Source: Megalonaias nervosa
Lineage: Eukaryota > Mollusca > Bivalvia > Unionida > Unionidae
Assembly: GCA_016617855.1 (NCBI GenBank)
Contig: JAECUM010004931.1
Span: forward strand, 62,001 to 126,000
Direction of reading: 5' to 3'
Length of the DNA stretch: 64,000 nucleotides
Shown: positions 54,901 through 62,858 of the stretch, piece by piece
How positions within the stretch are numbered: the first letter of the stretch is position 1
Layout of the letters: every line of letters starts with the position of its first letter
Program-made: the position numbers and the translations under genes
The notes under the pieces: model-generated
The model's database searches: none
What the model was told of the DNA's origin: nothing
Seen by the model: the letters and a program-made list of their open reading frames with translations, nothing else

Positions 54901-55619
54901 TCGTGTCGTTCTTGTTAGCATACGTTCGTCCTACCACGATGGCACGGGCTAAACGCATCTGGTCTTGAGTGGTGTTAATTTGAACGAGGCTGCGCTTGAT
55001 GCTGCGAAGGTCGTCTACGAGTAACACCTTTCTGCGTTGTCCTGTCCCTTGGGGAAGAGACACGTGGGTCATGAACAGTGTCGCTTTTCCGTCGGTGATG
55101 TGAAACTTGTCGTTGGATTGCTGTACGTGTTGAATCTTGTCGATGACTTTGGAAGGTGTCAATTCTGCTGGACTGCTAAACTCGATCCAAACGGGGACTT
55201 CAAACTGTCGTGATGAATGGAAAGTATCAAGCATCGTCTTCTTTGGCTTCACATTGCCGTTTCAGTGTGGTTAACAAAGAATTCCACACATCGGTGATGA
55301 ACCCTTCTGCTTTCTCCAACGGTACGTCGGATTTGAAATCTTTAAACTTCACCGTGTACTTGTAGGCCGTGGTTCTAAATTTTCTAGAGGAGGGTTTGTC
55401 CGTCTCTCGAATGTGAAAGTACTTTTCAGGGTTTACTGTTGGTGGTGAACTTTGGTTCGGTGTAGACTCTCTTGGTCTGGATTCTGGCTCACTCATCTCA
55501 TCTTCAAAATCTCTGACATGAATTTGAGCCAAGATATCAGCTACTGTGCGAGGCGATAAATCACGTTTCTGCCTCTTACTTTCTTCTCCTTTCTTTACGA
55601 AATGATGTGATCGTTTCAT
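51958..55619 (-). pseudogene. Element 2 protein-primed family B DNA polymerase, many breaks
   Basis: The N-terminal part begins at 55619 (MKRSHHFVKKGEESKRQKR). A frame change near 55240 leads to FEVPVWIEFSSPAELTPSKV. The exonuclease I region reads RFNFFDFKCMQE (Lys where Glu is usual), and exonuclease II reads AHNFSGYDGQFLLRY. Polymerase motif A is YLDVCSLYPYV, motif B lies near LFKLKQEASGYPSW, and motif C is YFDTDS. In-frame stops are at 54893 (TAG), 54386 (TAA), 53840 (TGA), 53804 (TAG) and about 53531 (TAG). Further frameshifts are at about 53055 and 52730, and a stop (TGA) precedes DLLGAW near 52228. The 3' end is truncated and fused to the integrase. It would have replicated the element. 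Confidence 0.88.
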
Positions 55620-55753
55620 CTTGACTTCAAAAAGTCAAATGACTACATTTGAAACGCCATGGACCCTTATATATCCATGTCAGACCAGTGTCTATATAAA
55701 GGGCTGGTGCCTTCCCTCTCAGTACTCATTTCACTCTCAATCCGACCAGTACG
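55620..55753. promoter_or_regulatory. Bidirectional TATA region between PolB and zinc-knuckle genes
   Basis: TATATAAAGGG at 55693-55703 faces right toward the ATG at 55754. In minus sense TATATAAGGG at 55666-55675 faces the PolB start at 55619. The two TATA boxes are about 20-25 bp apart. Confidence 0.6.
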
Positions 55754-56182
55754 ATGGAAGAACCTACACAGACTGGACTTATGATCAGACCTTTGCTAGG
55801 TGTCATACGAAAGTTTTCTTCAGACAAGCCGACGGACTCCTCCCCCTTCTTTCGAGATAAAACTCAAGATACTTGCTATATCTGTCAGAGGAAAGGGCAT
55901 TGGGCTACAGAATGTCCTGAACGTCAAAAAAGCATGACCAGTGTCAAAAGAGACAAAAGTCAAGATACCTTTTATCATTGTTAAGAGAAAGGACATTGAT
56001 CTTCAGAGTGCCCTAAGAAACAACAGAAGCAGGAGGAAGAAGAAGAGGTGCCCTCGGCAAGGGAAGAACCCCGACGCGTCCAGAGAGAGAAGACAGAAAA
56101 GAAAAGAAGGCGAGAAAAAAGTGAGGAAGACGAGGAGGAAAAATGTTTGAAAGTGAAGAAAATCAAAAAACAGAGAGAGTGA
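55754..56182 (+). pseudogene. Zinc-knuckle, basic protein of Element 2, two stops
   Basis: The ATG at 55754 starts MEEPTQTGLMIRPLLGVIR. A CCHC zinc knuckle (CYICQRKGHWATEC) ends near residue 55. A second knuckle region (YHC...EKGH...SSEC) is cut by a TAA at 55982-55984 and a TGA near 55997. The same frame then encodes a very basic, Glu/Arg/Lys-rich tail to the stop at 56182. It is one of the few plus-strand genes in Element 2. Nucleic-acid binding is likely from the knuckle, but the family is not recognised. Confidence 0.6.
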
Positions 56183-56620
56183 AGAAAAAAGATACAGAAG
56201 AGATCTATGAACTTTTTAAAAAAGTATTGTGCTGTGTTTGAACTGGATTGTAAAATTTGTACCATAATAGACCAGACTGGAAAACGTAAGTGTCTCCTGG
56301 TTTTGATTTTTTAGAATAAGGGTCTACACTTACACACTCACACACGTACATCATAGGGTTAAAAAAGGGATTTTGAGTTTTAATTGATTTTGGCAAAATG
56401 AATACTATCTCTTTTCGAAAGACGTGAATAGCTCTGAGGAGGACCGTTGGGTGGTTTTTTTTTTTTTTTATAAAAAAAAACAAACTCAGGAATGAGAAGC
56501 AATCAGTTTTAATTGCCTTTAGCCATTGCCACGGCATAAGCCAACTTCTGGACCTGCTCCCGTCGATGACTGGGTAGAAATCACTAGGGGTGGTCTCTCC
56601 GGCGTACTAACAGGGTTGGA
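56183..56620. other. Intergenic region of Element 2
   Basis: No convincing gene is present. There is a poly-T/poly-A junction at 56456-56480. The 110-residue minus frame at 56205-56537 is low in support and overlaps the end of the zinc-knuckle gene. Confidence 0.4.
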
Positions 56621-57115
56621 CTATTTGGCTCGGGAAGGTCTTTTTCTCTTGGGTCGTAATAAAGAAGTCTGATACATTTGTTTCAGACTTCTTAACTCTG
56701 TCAAAATGTCTAAGAGTACCGTTACCGTTTGAGTTTCACTGTTCTCCTTCTCTCCTAGATCTTGTTTCTTCTCTGCTTCTTCTTCTTCCTGTCGTTTCCT
56801 TCTTGCCTCTTCTTCTTCTCGCTGTTTCTGTTGAAGGAGAAAAGCTTGTTCTGCCTCTTTCTGCTGTTGTAAAAATTTCTCCAATTCTTCTTTCTGTCTC
56901 TGTTTAAAATCCTCTACCTGTGGTAAAGAAGGAAAAGGTGGTGAAGGTACTGGTACAACAAATTCTTGTGAGGAGAGAAAATCTGCTAAATCCCAGTTGA
57001 AATCGACCTCTTCTGGAAGTAGACCTATGTTAACTTTGGTAGCCGCTGCTATGCCATCGCTTCTCGTCTCCACGGCCGGTGTACCCCAATTCATTGTCTT
57101 CTTAGTTTCCGTCAT
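56621..57115 (-). CDS. Element 2 coiled-coil protein near the right end
   Basis: The intact 164-residue frame begins MTETKKTMNWGTPAVETRSD. It has a hydrophobic/proline segment (FVVPVPSPPFPSLPQ), a Gln/Glu/Lys-rich coiled coil (residues about 75-125), a short leucine-rich helix (TVLLDILTELRSLKQMY) and a basic end (RPKRKRPSRAK) that may be nuclear-localising. In minus sense TATATAGG lies about 55 nt upstream of the ATG. The family is unrecognised. The layout (coiled coil plus basic tail) recalls the small genes at the left end. Confidence 0.6.
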   Translation of the reverse strand: MTETKKTMNWGTPAVETRSDGIAAATKVNIGLLPEEVDFNWDLADFLSSQEFVVPVPSPPFPSLPQVEDFKQRQKEELEKFLQQQKEAEQAFLLQQKQREEEEARRKRQEEEEAEKKQDLGEKENSETQTVTVLLDILTELRSLKQMYQTSLLRPKRKRPSRAK

Positions 57116-57600
57116 GTTTCAAAAAAACAATGTCGCATCGATTCTCTGCGCACAGACGCTAGCGCACCTATATAGGGAATGTGACGTCACAGATAGCTCT
57201 CTTCGGATTGGAAGACAGACCCCGCGAAGTGACTGAATTTTGTAACGGGTGTTGAGATTGGTGAACAATCTCAATCCGTTACGATCCGGTCTTCCACTAT
57301 AAATAAACTCGGTTCACTTCATTCCCTTCACCTGTTCTCGTCACAAGATGTGGATAAACGTTGGATCCTCTACTCTTGTATCGTTGATGCTGTTCCGTAC
57401 GGACTTACCCATGTATGTTAAATCATGGACCATCATCAGGATCACCGATACGACTGTTTGGTAAAGAAGATACTATGTGGAGAGACAAGGCTATCTGAAG
57501 CGAGTCCTCATCTACGGACCAGAGGTTAGATGAAGTTTGAGAAAGAGAAGAAGACCTATGCGATGCCCTCTATGTTAACGGAATGGTGTTTACATAAAAA
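57116..57600 (+). promoter_or_regulatory. Right-end divergent promoter region of Element 2
   Basis: This stretch holds a minus TATA (about 57168-57175), an interrupted inverted repeat at 57242-57282 (GTAACGGGTGTTGAGATTG, 5-nt spacer, CAATCTCAATCCGTTAC) and a plus TATAAATAA at 57298-57306. A short frame starts at 57349 (MWINVGSSTLVSLMLFRTD, about 38 codons) and another at 57530. Neither is recognised. Any plus transcript would end near the histone-like hairpin in the right TIR. Confidence 0.5.
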
Positions 57601-57779
57601 ACAAAAGGCCCTTTCAGGGCCACTTTCATATGCCTCGAAAAGATATTTATTCCTTCTTGCCTATATGATATCTATGTTTCGTCTATGTCTGTGCCTCTCT
57701 ATTGTATTTGTCTCTACTTAGAGTAGCCGCGCTTATTCAGCTCAGCCACTTGCCACATTGTTACGAATCTCCAGTACCG
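57600..57779 (-). repeat. Right terminal inverted repeat of Element 2
   Basis: It is the reverse complement of 27587-27764 with scattered differences, and ends TTACGAATCTCCAGTACCG. It contains a GGCCCT...AGGGCC hairpin at its inner side. Confidence 0.9.
57607..57623 (+). terminator. Histone-like 3' stem-loop in the right TIR
   Basis: The plus strand reads AAAAGGCCCTTTCAGGGCCA followed by CTTTC. The arms GGCCCT/AGGGCC match the histone consensus fully. The loop has three bases (TTC), one fewer than consensus. About 13 nt downstream is CGAAAAGATA, a purine-rich stretch. Confidence 0.6.
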
Positions 57780-57837
57780 ATAATAATTTCAAAACCGATA
57801 GGAAAATGATACTTCACACCTTAGGAGTGACTAAAGT

Positions 57838-58075
57838 TTCTCTACGGTTGTTGTTGTTGTTGTTATTGTTGTTGTAGGGTTTAACGCCATTTTTCAGCAT
57901 ACGATGGTATAGTATTAATACATGGCGGCTAGTATTAATGGTGGAGGAAGAACCCGGGAAAACCCCGGAAAGAACCACCGACCCACGAGAAGCTACTGGC
58001 AAGCTTTCTCACATACCCACATTGGCCGAATCCGAGATTCGAACCCACGCAGTTTCTCTGCGGTAAAAAGGTCAT
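57838..58075 (-). mobile_element. SINE of mollusc/metazoan type with (CAA)n tail
   Basis: In minus sense it contains GGGTTCGAATCTCGG (B-box-like), GAAAGCTTGCCAGTAGCTTC, GGGGTTTTCCCGGG and CCACCATTAATACTAGCCGCC. It ends AATGGCGTTAAACCC and an (ACAACA)n tail at 57846-57881. This body is one I recall from widespread marine-invertebrate SINEs. The 5' limit is uncertain. A minus frame upstream of it (58181-57993) reads through the SINE and is not counted as a gene. Confidence 0.65.
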
Positions 58076-58197
58076 CAGGAACCTTCTGAAGAAAATTGGC
58101 TTTACTATGCAGAAGCCACTCCTCATATTGCACGTGATCGTACATGTGCCGACATTTAAACATTGACACTAATCTGGACATTTCCCGACAAAACTTT

Positions 58198-58404
58198 CGT
58201 ACGTTGTACCCGATTTGTTACCTTTCGCTGCAACATCTGTAGTTGTTCAGGCAATATGTAGTCGACATGTATTTTCATTCAAATGTAGCTCCCGCTGGTG
58301 CTAATTACAGATGTTATGCTGTGTTACTTTTTGACAAGACTCTGTTGTTGGAGGGTGTTTGTGGCCGAATGGGAGTGATCGGTGCACCTGTGGAAAATTC
58401 GTAG
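58198..58404 (+). pseudogene. Remnant of an Element 1-type major capsid protein (C-terminus)
   Basis: The translation shows YPICYLSLQHL, a stop, then RQYVVDMYFHSNVAPAGANY and LLLEGVCGRMGVIGAPVENS. These correspond to YPIYYFSLEHL, SVVDIHFRARVTI and LIEGAGGRMRVVDAPVENM of the Element 1 MCP. Only the last 65-70 codons survive. It belongs to a separate, older copy outside Element 2. Confidence 0.85.
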
Positions 58405-58437
58405 AATTCATAATTAAACCTGTTATGTATTTAGATA

Positions 58438-58866
58438 ATGACCAATCAAAAAGTAAAGGTCACTCTTACCGAAAATTAACTTGCGAAAATCAAACACAAT
58501 TGTGGGGCACACTAAAACTTTCTCCGGCAAAATTAACAGAAAATTTCCCACAGCTTGCTCAGATTAATGCGGACAAACACAATAACGCAAAAAATTATCC
58601 GAGTCAAAGGTCACACAGATGCAAAAGCCTGGTGAAATATTTTCATTATTTGCAGCGATTCAACATTGTTGGCGGCAGAACTCCAGGGGTCGCAAAAACT
58701 GCAACGTTACGAGCTATCGGAAATACATCAGAAATATCTTTAAAAAGGGCGGTTGGTGGTCGTATAAAAAGGAAGAGGCCTTCGATTATCAGTCACTAAT
58801 CGTCGAATACCATCGGGCAGAGGTCTTCAATTACCCAGTTGCAGAAAATCGTGCTGTTGACCTGTC
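58438..58866 (+). pseudogene. Remnant of the GLRLPG-type minor protein
   Basis: From the ATG at 58438 it reads MTNQKVKVTLTEN, a stop, then LAKIKHNCG, aligning with VSVSLTPGQIKRI...NNCG of the Element 1 gene at 36194. Toward the end, in the same order, KGRGLRL and SGRGLQLP mirror the GRGLRLPG repeats. Several stops and frame changes are present. Its position between MCP and protease remnants confirms the gene order. Confidence 0.75.
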
Positions 58867-59145
58867 CATTGACAAGTCTTTATTTACTCGTGATGGTAAA
58901 ATCAAACAGTTTCGTGATACTATTATGCGAGATATCTTGTATTGATTGTGCCACGCACACGTGAAACAGGCATCGTCAATCTGGATTCAACAACAGGACC
59001 TGGCACACACTTGGTTGCATACGTGGCAAAACCTCAAAATAGTTTCAATTTTGACACTTATGGATTTGCACCACTAGTTGAAGTTAATTATTTATCACGG
59101 TGGACATGGACGAAATTCGTTTTATTCAAATTTGCTATTACAGAC
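58859..59145 (+). pseudogene. Remnant of an adenain-like protease, cut by the LTR
   Basis: KIKQFRDTIMRDIL (one frame) is followed, after a frame change near 58945, by RETGIVNLDSTTGPGTHLVA and NFDTYGFAPL. These match the N-terminal half of the Element 1 protease, with the catalytic His kept and the next Trp replaced by Leu. The Cys half is missing because the gypsy LTR begins at 59146. Confidence 0.85.
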
Positions 59146-60103
59146 TGTTACGTATATGTAATTTAACTGCTTGTGCGTTACTTTTAAATTCTCTTTTATT
59201 TTATTTTTATTTCATTACATGTGATTTTAATGATGATTTTATTCACTGGATTTGACTATTTTTTGGAAAATTCAGTTTTCTGCTTTGACCTGATAAACAT
59301 GCAGTCTATTGCTACATATATATTTAGCTGACCTAGTTCCTGACCTTGGTTCAGAGATTGGTAAACACTGAGTGAAAATGATTGGTCATAATCAAGGCCA
59401 TACTTAGCTTGCGTGATAGCTCTATTTTGTAAACAACCTTTTTTTTTTATTGAATCTTATAGTAAGATTTGTTTAGTAGAATTAACTTTTCCATGGCGTA
59501 CGCGTCTGTCGCTTGTGTGTCTTTATTGCGTTGTTCCAACTGGGTGACCACGTGGGCCATCATGTGACCCATCACGCGGGTCTGAAATGACGTATTAGTT
59601 GGGCTTATTAACCCATGTTATTACAGATTTAGTTCAGTTGTAAATAATACCTTGAGGCTGAAAGGTATTCCTGTTGTTGCCATTTGAATTGAGTTTTTTA
59701 AATTTAAAATAATTTATTCACCCTGGAAAATACTCTTCTTCGTCGAAATTCTTGGACAAAGATATTTACGAAAATTATTTGGAATTCTAAAGCCGGAATT
59801 ATATTCTTGGTGACTCAACAAGGAACTGTTGACATATCAGCCCAAAGCAGGTTATAGAGGACGTCATCGTCTTCCATCTTGGAACTTCATCGAGATTCGA
59901 ACTTGGGTTCAGTTAGAACTTTTAGTGATAGGACTTATATTTTTTAATTCTAGAATTAATATTTGGATTAGGTTCACAAACCGTAAGTCCTATTTCATAT
60001 TTCTACCTTGTTTTCTATGGAAATAAATTATTTTGTTAAATTTATAAAGCTTGTTGGCTTTACTCTTTTCTTTGTTACTTTGTACGAGCCTAGTCACGTA
60101 ACA
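59146..60103 (+). repeat. 5' LTR of the gypsy element
   Basis: It starts TGTTACGTATATG and ends AGTCACGTAACA. It is collinear with the solo LTRs at 3774-4690, 15484-16375 and 25669-26594 (reverse). Confidence 0.88.
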
Positions 60104-60219
60104 AAGAAAATTGGGGGCTAAAATATTTCAGAAAATTGTTTATTGAAATTTAAATTCCCATAGTTTCCAGAATATTTTAAAGCCCAAGGACTATTTCATA
60201 TTTTGTTTCGAAATTTTTA

Positions 60220-61512
60220 GTGGAATCAACAAGCTTTTTCACAATATCATCAAAAGTAGAGAATTTTTTAAATTTTACCCAGGAGTATTTGGATATTTTG
60301 AAAATGGAAGTACAGCTAAAAAAGTTGGAATTAGAGATAAGAGAGGTTCAGTTTCAGACAGAAAAGATACAAATGGAAAGAGAAAGGGAAATGAGACAAA
60401 TGCAGTTTCAAAAAGAGAAAGATGAAAGACAAATGCAATTTGAGAAAGAAAAAGCAGATAGGATAATGCAGTGGAAGATACAAAGAGAGGAGGATGCAAG
60501 GGAATTTCAAATTAGAATGAAAGAATTAGAGTTGGCAAAAGGAAAACACCCCCCCCCTACTTTTGATGTTTATAGAAATATCATGTTAGTGCCCTCTTTC
60601 AAACAAGAAGAAGTAGACACATATTTTCCTTATTTTGAAAAAGTTGCTGAAAATTTGCAGTGGCCAAAGGAGTACTGGACTCTGTTATTACAATGTGTAC
60701 TTACTGGTACAGCCAGTGATATTTATTTTTCACTGTCACTAGAGGAGAGTGCTGACTATGATGTGGTTAAGGAATGCATCTTAAAGGGTTATGAGTTAAT
60801 CCCTGAGGCTTATCGGCAAAAATTCAGAAACTATAAAAAAGAAACTGGACAAACTTATGTCGAATTTGCAAGAGAAAAAGAGCAGTTATTTGATAGATGG
60901 TGCTTAGCCAAGAAAGTTGAACAAGATTATGAAAATCTTAAAAAACTTGTATTACTTGAAGAGTTCAAGAACTGTGTTCCTAGTGACATTAAGACTCGTC
61001 TTGAAGAGCATGAGGTCGAAACCTTGGAAAATGCTGCTCGCCCTGATGATGAGTATTCCTTAACTCATAAAGCTTCTTTTGTAGGCAAGTCTTTCACTCA
61101 GCAGTCTACTGGTAAAAAGGTATTTCAGCCTAATACGACTCCTTCTAAAACTCAATCTGGCACAACTTTTAAAAATCAAGATTCTGATAAGCTTGATTCT
61201 AAATCCTTGTCTCTTCCTACGTGTACCTATTGCAAGAAAAAAGAACCCGTTATTTCTGATTGCTTCAAATTGAAATATAGGCATCAGAATCAAGACAGAC
61301 TAATCCCAAATGCTCTTACTTCTAAGAGGTCAAGGTCGCGGTCATGTATTGAAAACAATACATTTGTTGGGTCTAATAAACCCCAGTCTGATTTTATTAT
61401 GGAGAATTATGAACCATTCATGTCGAAGGGTTCTATATCACTCTTGGGTTATTTGGCCAATCCTATCCCTATTAAAATTTTAAGGGACACAGGAGATTCT
61501 CAGAGTCTTTAA
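60220..61512 (+). pseudogene. Gag-like polyprotein start of the gypsy element
   Basis: The open frame runs from about 60220 but its first ATG is at 60304 (MEVQLKKLELEIREVQFQ). A long charged coiled coil with repeated RQMQFxKEK units fills residues 30-110. A SCAN-like capsid region follows (LVPSFKQEEVDTYFPYFEKV, YWTLLLQCVLTGTASDIY, YRQKFRNYKKETGQTYVEFA). A zinc knuckle reads CTYCKKKEPVISDC, where Pro replaces the usual His. The frame ends in the start of the protease, ILRDTGDSQSL, and a stop at 61512. The upstream start codon may have been lost. Confidence 0.8.
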
Positions 61513-61797
61513 TTATCAGGTACTTTGCCTTTTTCTGAGAAATCTTCTTCTAATGAGAGTGTTCTCATTCAGGGAGTAGAGTGCGGCTTTGTTAGTATTC
61601 CTCTCCATTGTGTGAATTTGTGATCAGACTTAGGTTCAGGACCTGTGACAGTCGGAGTAGTGTCTTCTTTACCCGTTGAGGGCATTCATTTGTAGAGACA
61701 AGGTTGTGGTTAATCCACTTGTAACTGACATCAGAAAGTTGATCCAATTGAAAAAGAATTCCTTGATTTATAGCCAGCTTGTGCAGTTACTAGAGCT
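61513..61797 (+). pseudogene. Aspartic protease remainder of the gypsy element
   Basis: After the stop at 61512 the same frame continues LSGTLPFSEKSSSNESVLIQ and VECGFVSIPLHCV, then further stops near 61621. This is the rest of the retroviral-type protease following the DTG motif. Confidence 0.65.
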
Positions 61798-62850
61798 ATG
61801 GCAAAGAAAGCTTTTGAGAATGATTTTGATAAGGAAAATATTTCTTTAGCTGACACATGTATTGGTCAGGCTTTTGATGAAGTCACTTTCACTCCTTGTT
61901 TGGATCAATCAAAAGGTATCGATTACAGTGATCCTCTTTTAAATACTCATTGTCTTTTATCTAATCAGGGTGACAAACGACAATCACTTGTCGTCGAACA
62001 GGAGAAAGATCCTGAGATCTCCTGTTTGTTTCAGAGGGCCATTAGTGAAACTGAAGCCACTGAAGTACCTGTCTGTTATTTCATTAAAATTGGAATTCTT
62101 ATGAGAAAATGGAGACCTCCCGAGGTACCTGCTAATGACGAGTGGTCAGTGAACTATCAAATCGTAGTTCCAAAATCTTACAGACAGGAAATTCTTAGTC
62201 TGGCCCATGAAACTCTTCTGGCTGGTCATTTAGGGATTAATAAGACTTATCACAAGATCTTGAATCACTTCTATTGGACAAAAATCGAAAGTGATGTTTG
62301 TAAATACTGTAGATCTAGTCATACTTGTCAAATGGTAGGAAAACCCAATCAAAAGATACCTAAGGCTTATCTGCAACCTATTCCTGCATTTGACGAACCA
62401 TTTAGCAGAATTACGGTAGATTGTGTTGGTCCCTTACCTAAAACCAAGTCAGGCAACCAATATTTATTGACCATTATGTGTGCGTCAATAAGATTACCAG
62501 AAGCAGTTCCTTTGAGGAATATTAAAACCAAATCTATAGTGAAAGCTTTGATAAAGTTTTTTTATTTTACTCAACTTGGCCTTCCTATATGTGTCCAATC
62601 GGATCAAGGGTCAAATGTTATGTCTGGAATTTTCCAGCTTGTTATGCTTGAATTTGGCACTCAGCAATTCAAGTCAAAAGTGAAATTATGGTTTCACAGA
62701 GCTTTACTTGAGAGAACATTTGAGTCTTGTAATATAGTTCTTTCTCTCTTGCTCTTTCTTCCAAATTTTCTTCAAATTAGATTTTACGGCTCTTACAAAG
62801 TAAAGAAGAAAATAAATGAGTTAAATTATAATAATAGTACTCTGATCTAA
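61798..62850 (+). pseudogene. Integrase of the gypsy element, internally deleted
   Basis: The open frame carries an H2C2 zinc domain: HETLLAGHLGINKTY and the two Cys in CKYCRSSHTCQ. The rve core has Asp in ITVDCVGPLPKTKSGNQYLL and Asp in VQSDQGSNVMSG. Sequence then degrades near the position of the catalytic Glu (LWFHRALLERTF) and jumps to a GPY/F-like end (FYGSYKVKKKINELNY), so a large part of the C-terminal half is deleted. Although open, it cannot encode a complete integrase. Confidence 0.82.
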
Positions 62851-62858
62851 ATAAATTA

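Larger units (their letters stand above)
27587..57779 (-). mobile_element. Polinton/Maverick Element 2, older, interrupted by Element 1
   Basis: Inverted termini at 27587-27764 and 57600-57779 bound a set of mostly minus-strand genes: PolB, integrase, membrane protein, penton-like, pX-like, MCP and protease, plus small coiled-coil genes. This content and the integrase define a Polinton/Maverick. Removing Element 1 and one target copy leaves about 14.17 kb, a normal size. No packaging ATPase is visible. Genes carry many in-frame stops and some frameshifts, so this copy is inactive. I see no clear 6-bp target duplication: the left flank is GACGTCA and the right flank ATAATAA. Confidence 0.9.

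Noticed and set aside
57993..58181. 62-residue minus frame with MYDHVQYEEWLLHSKANF
   Set aside because: It looks protein-like but reads straight into the SINE. I could not link it to a family or neighbouring gene.
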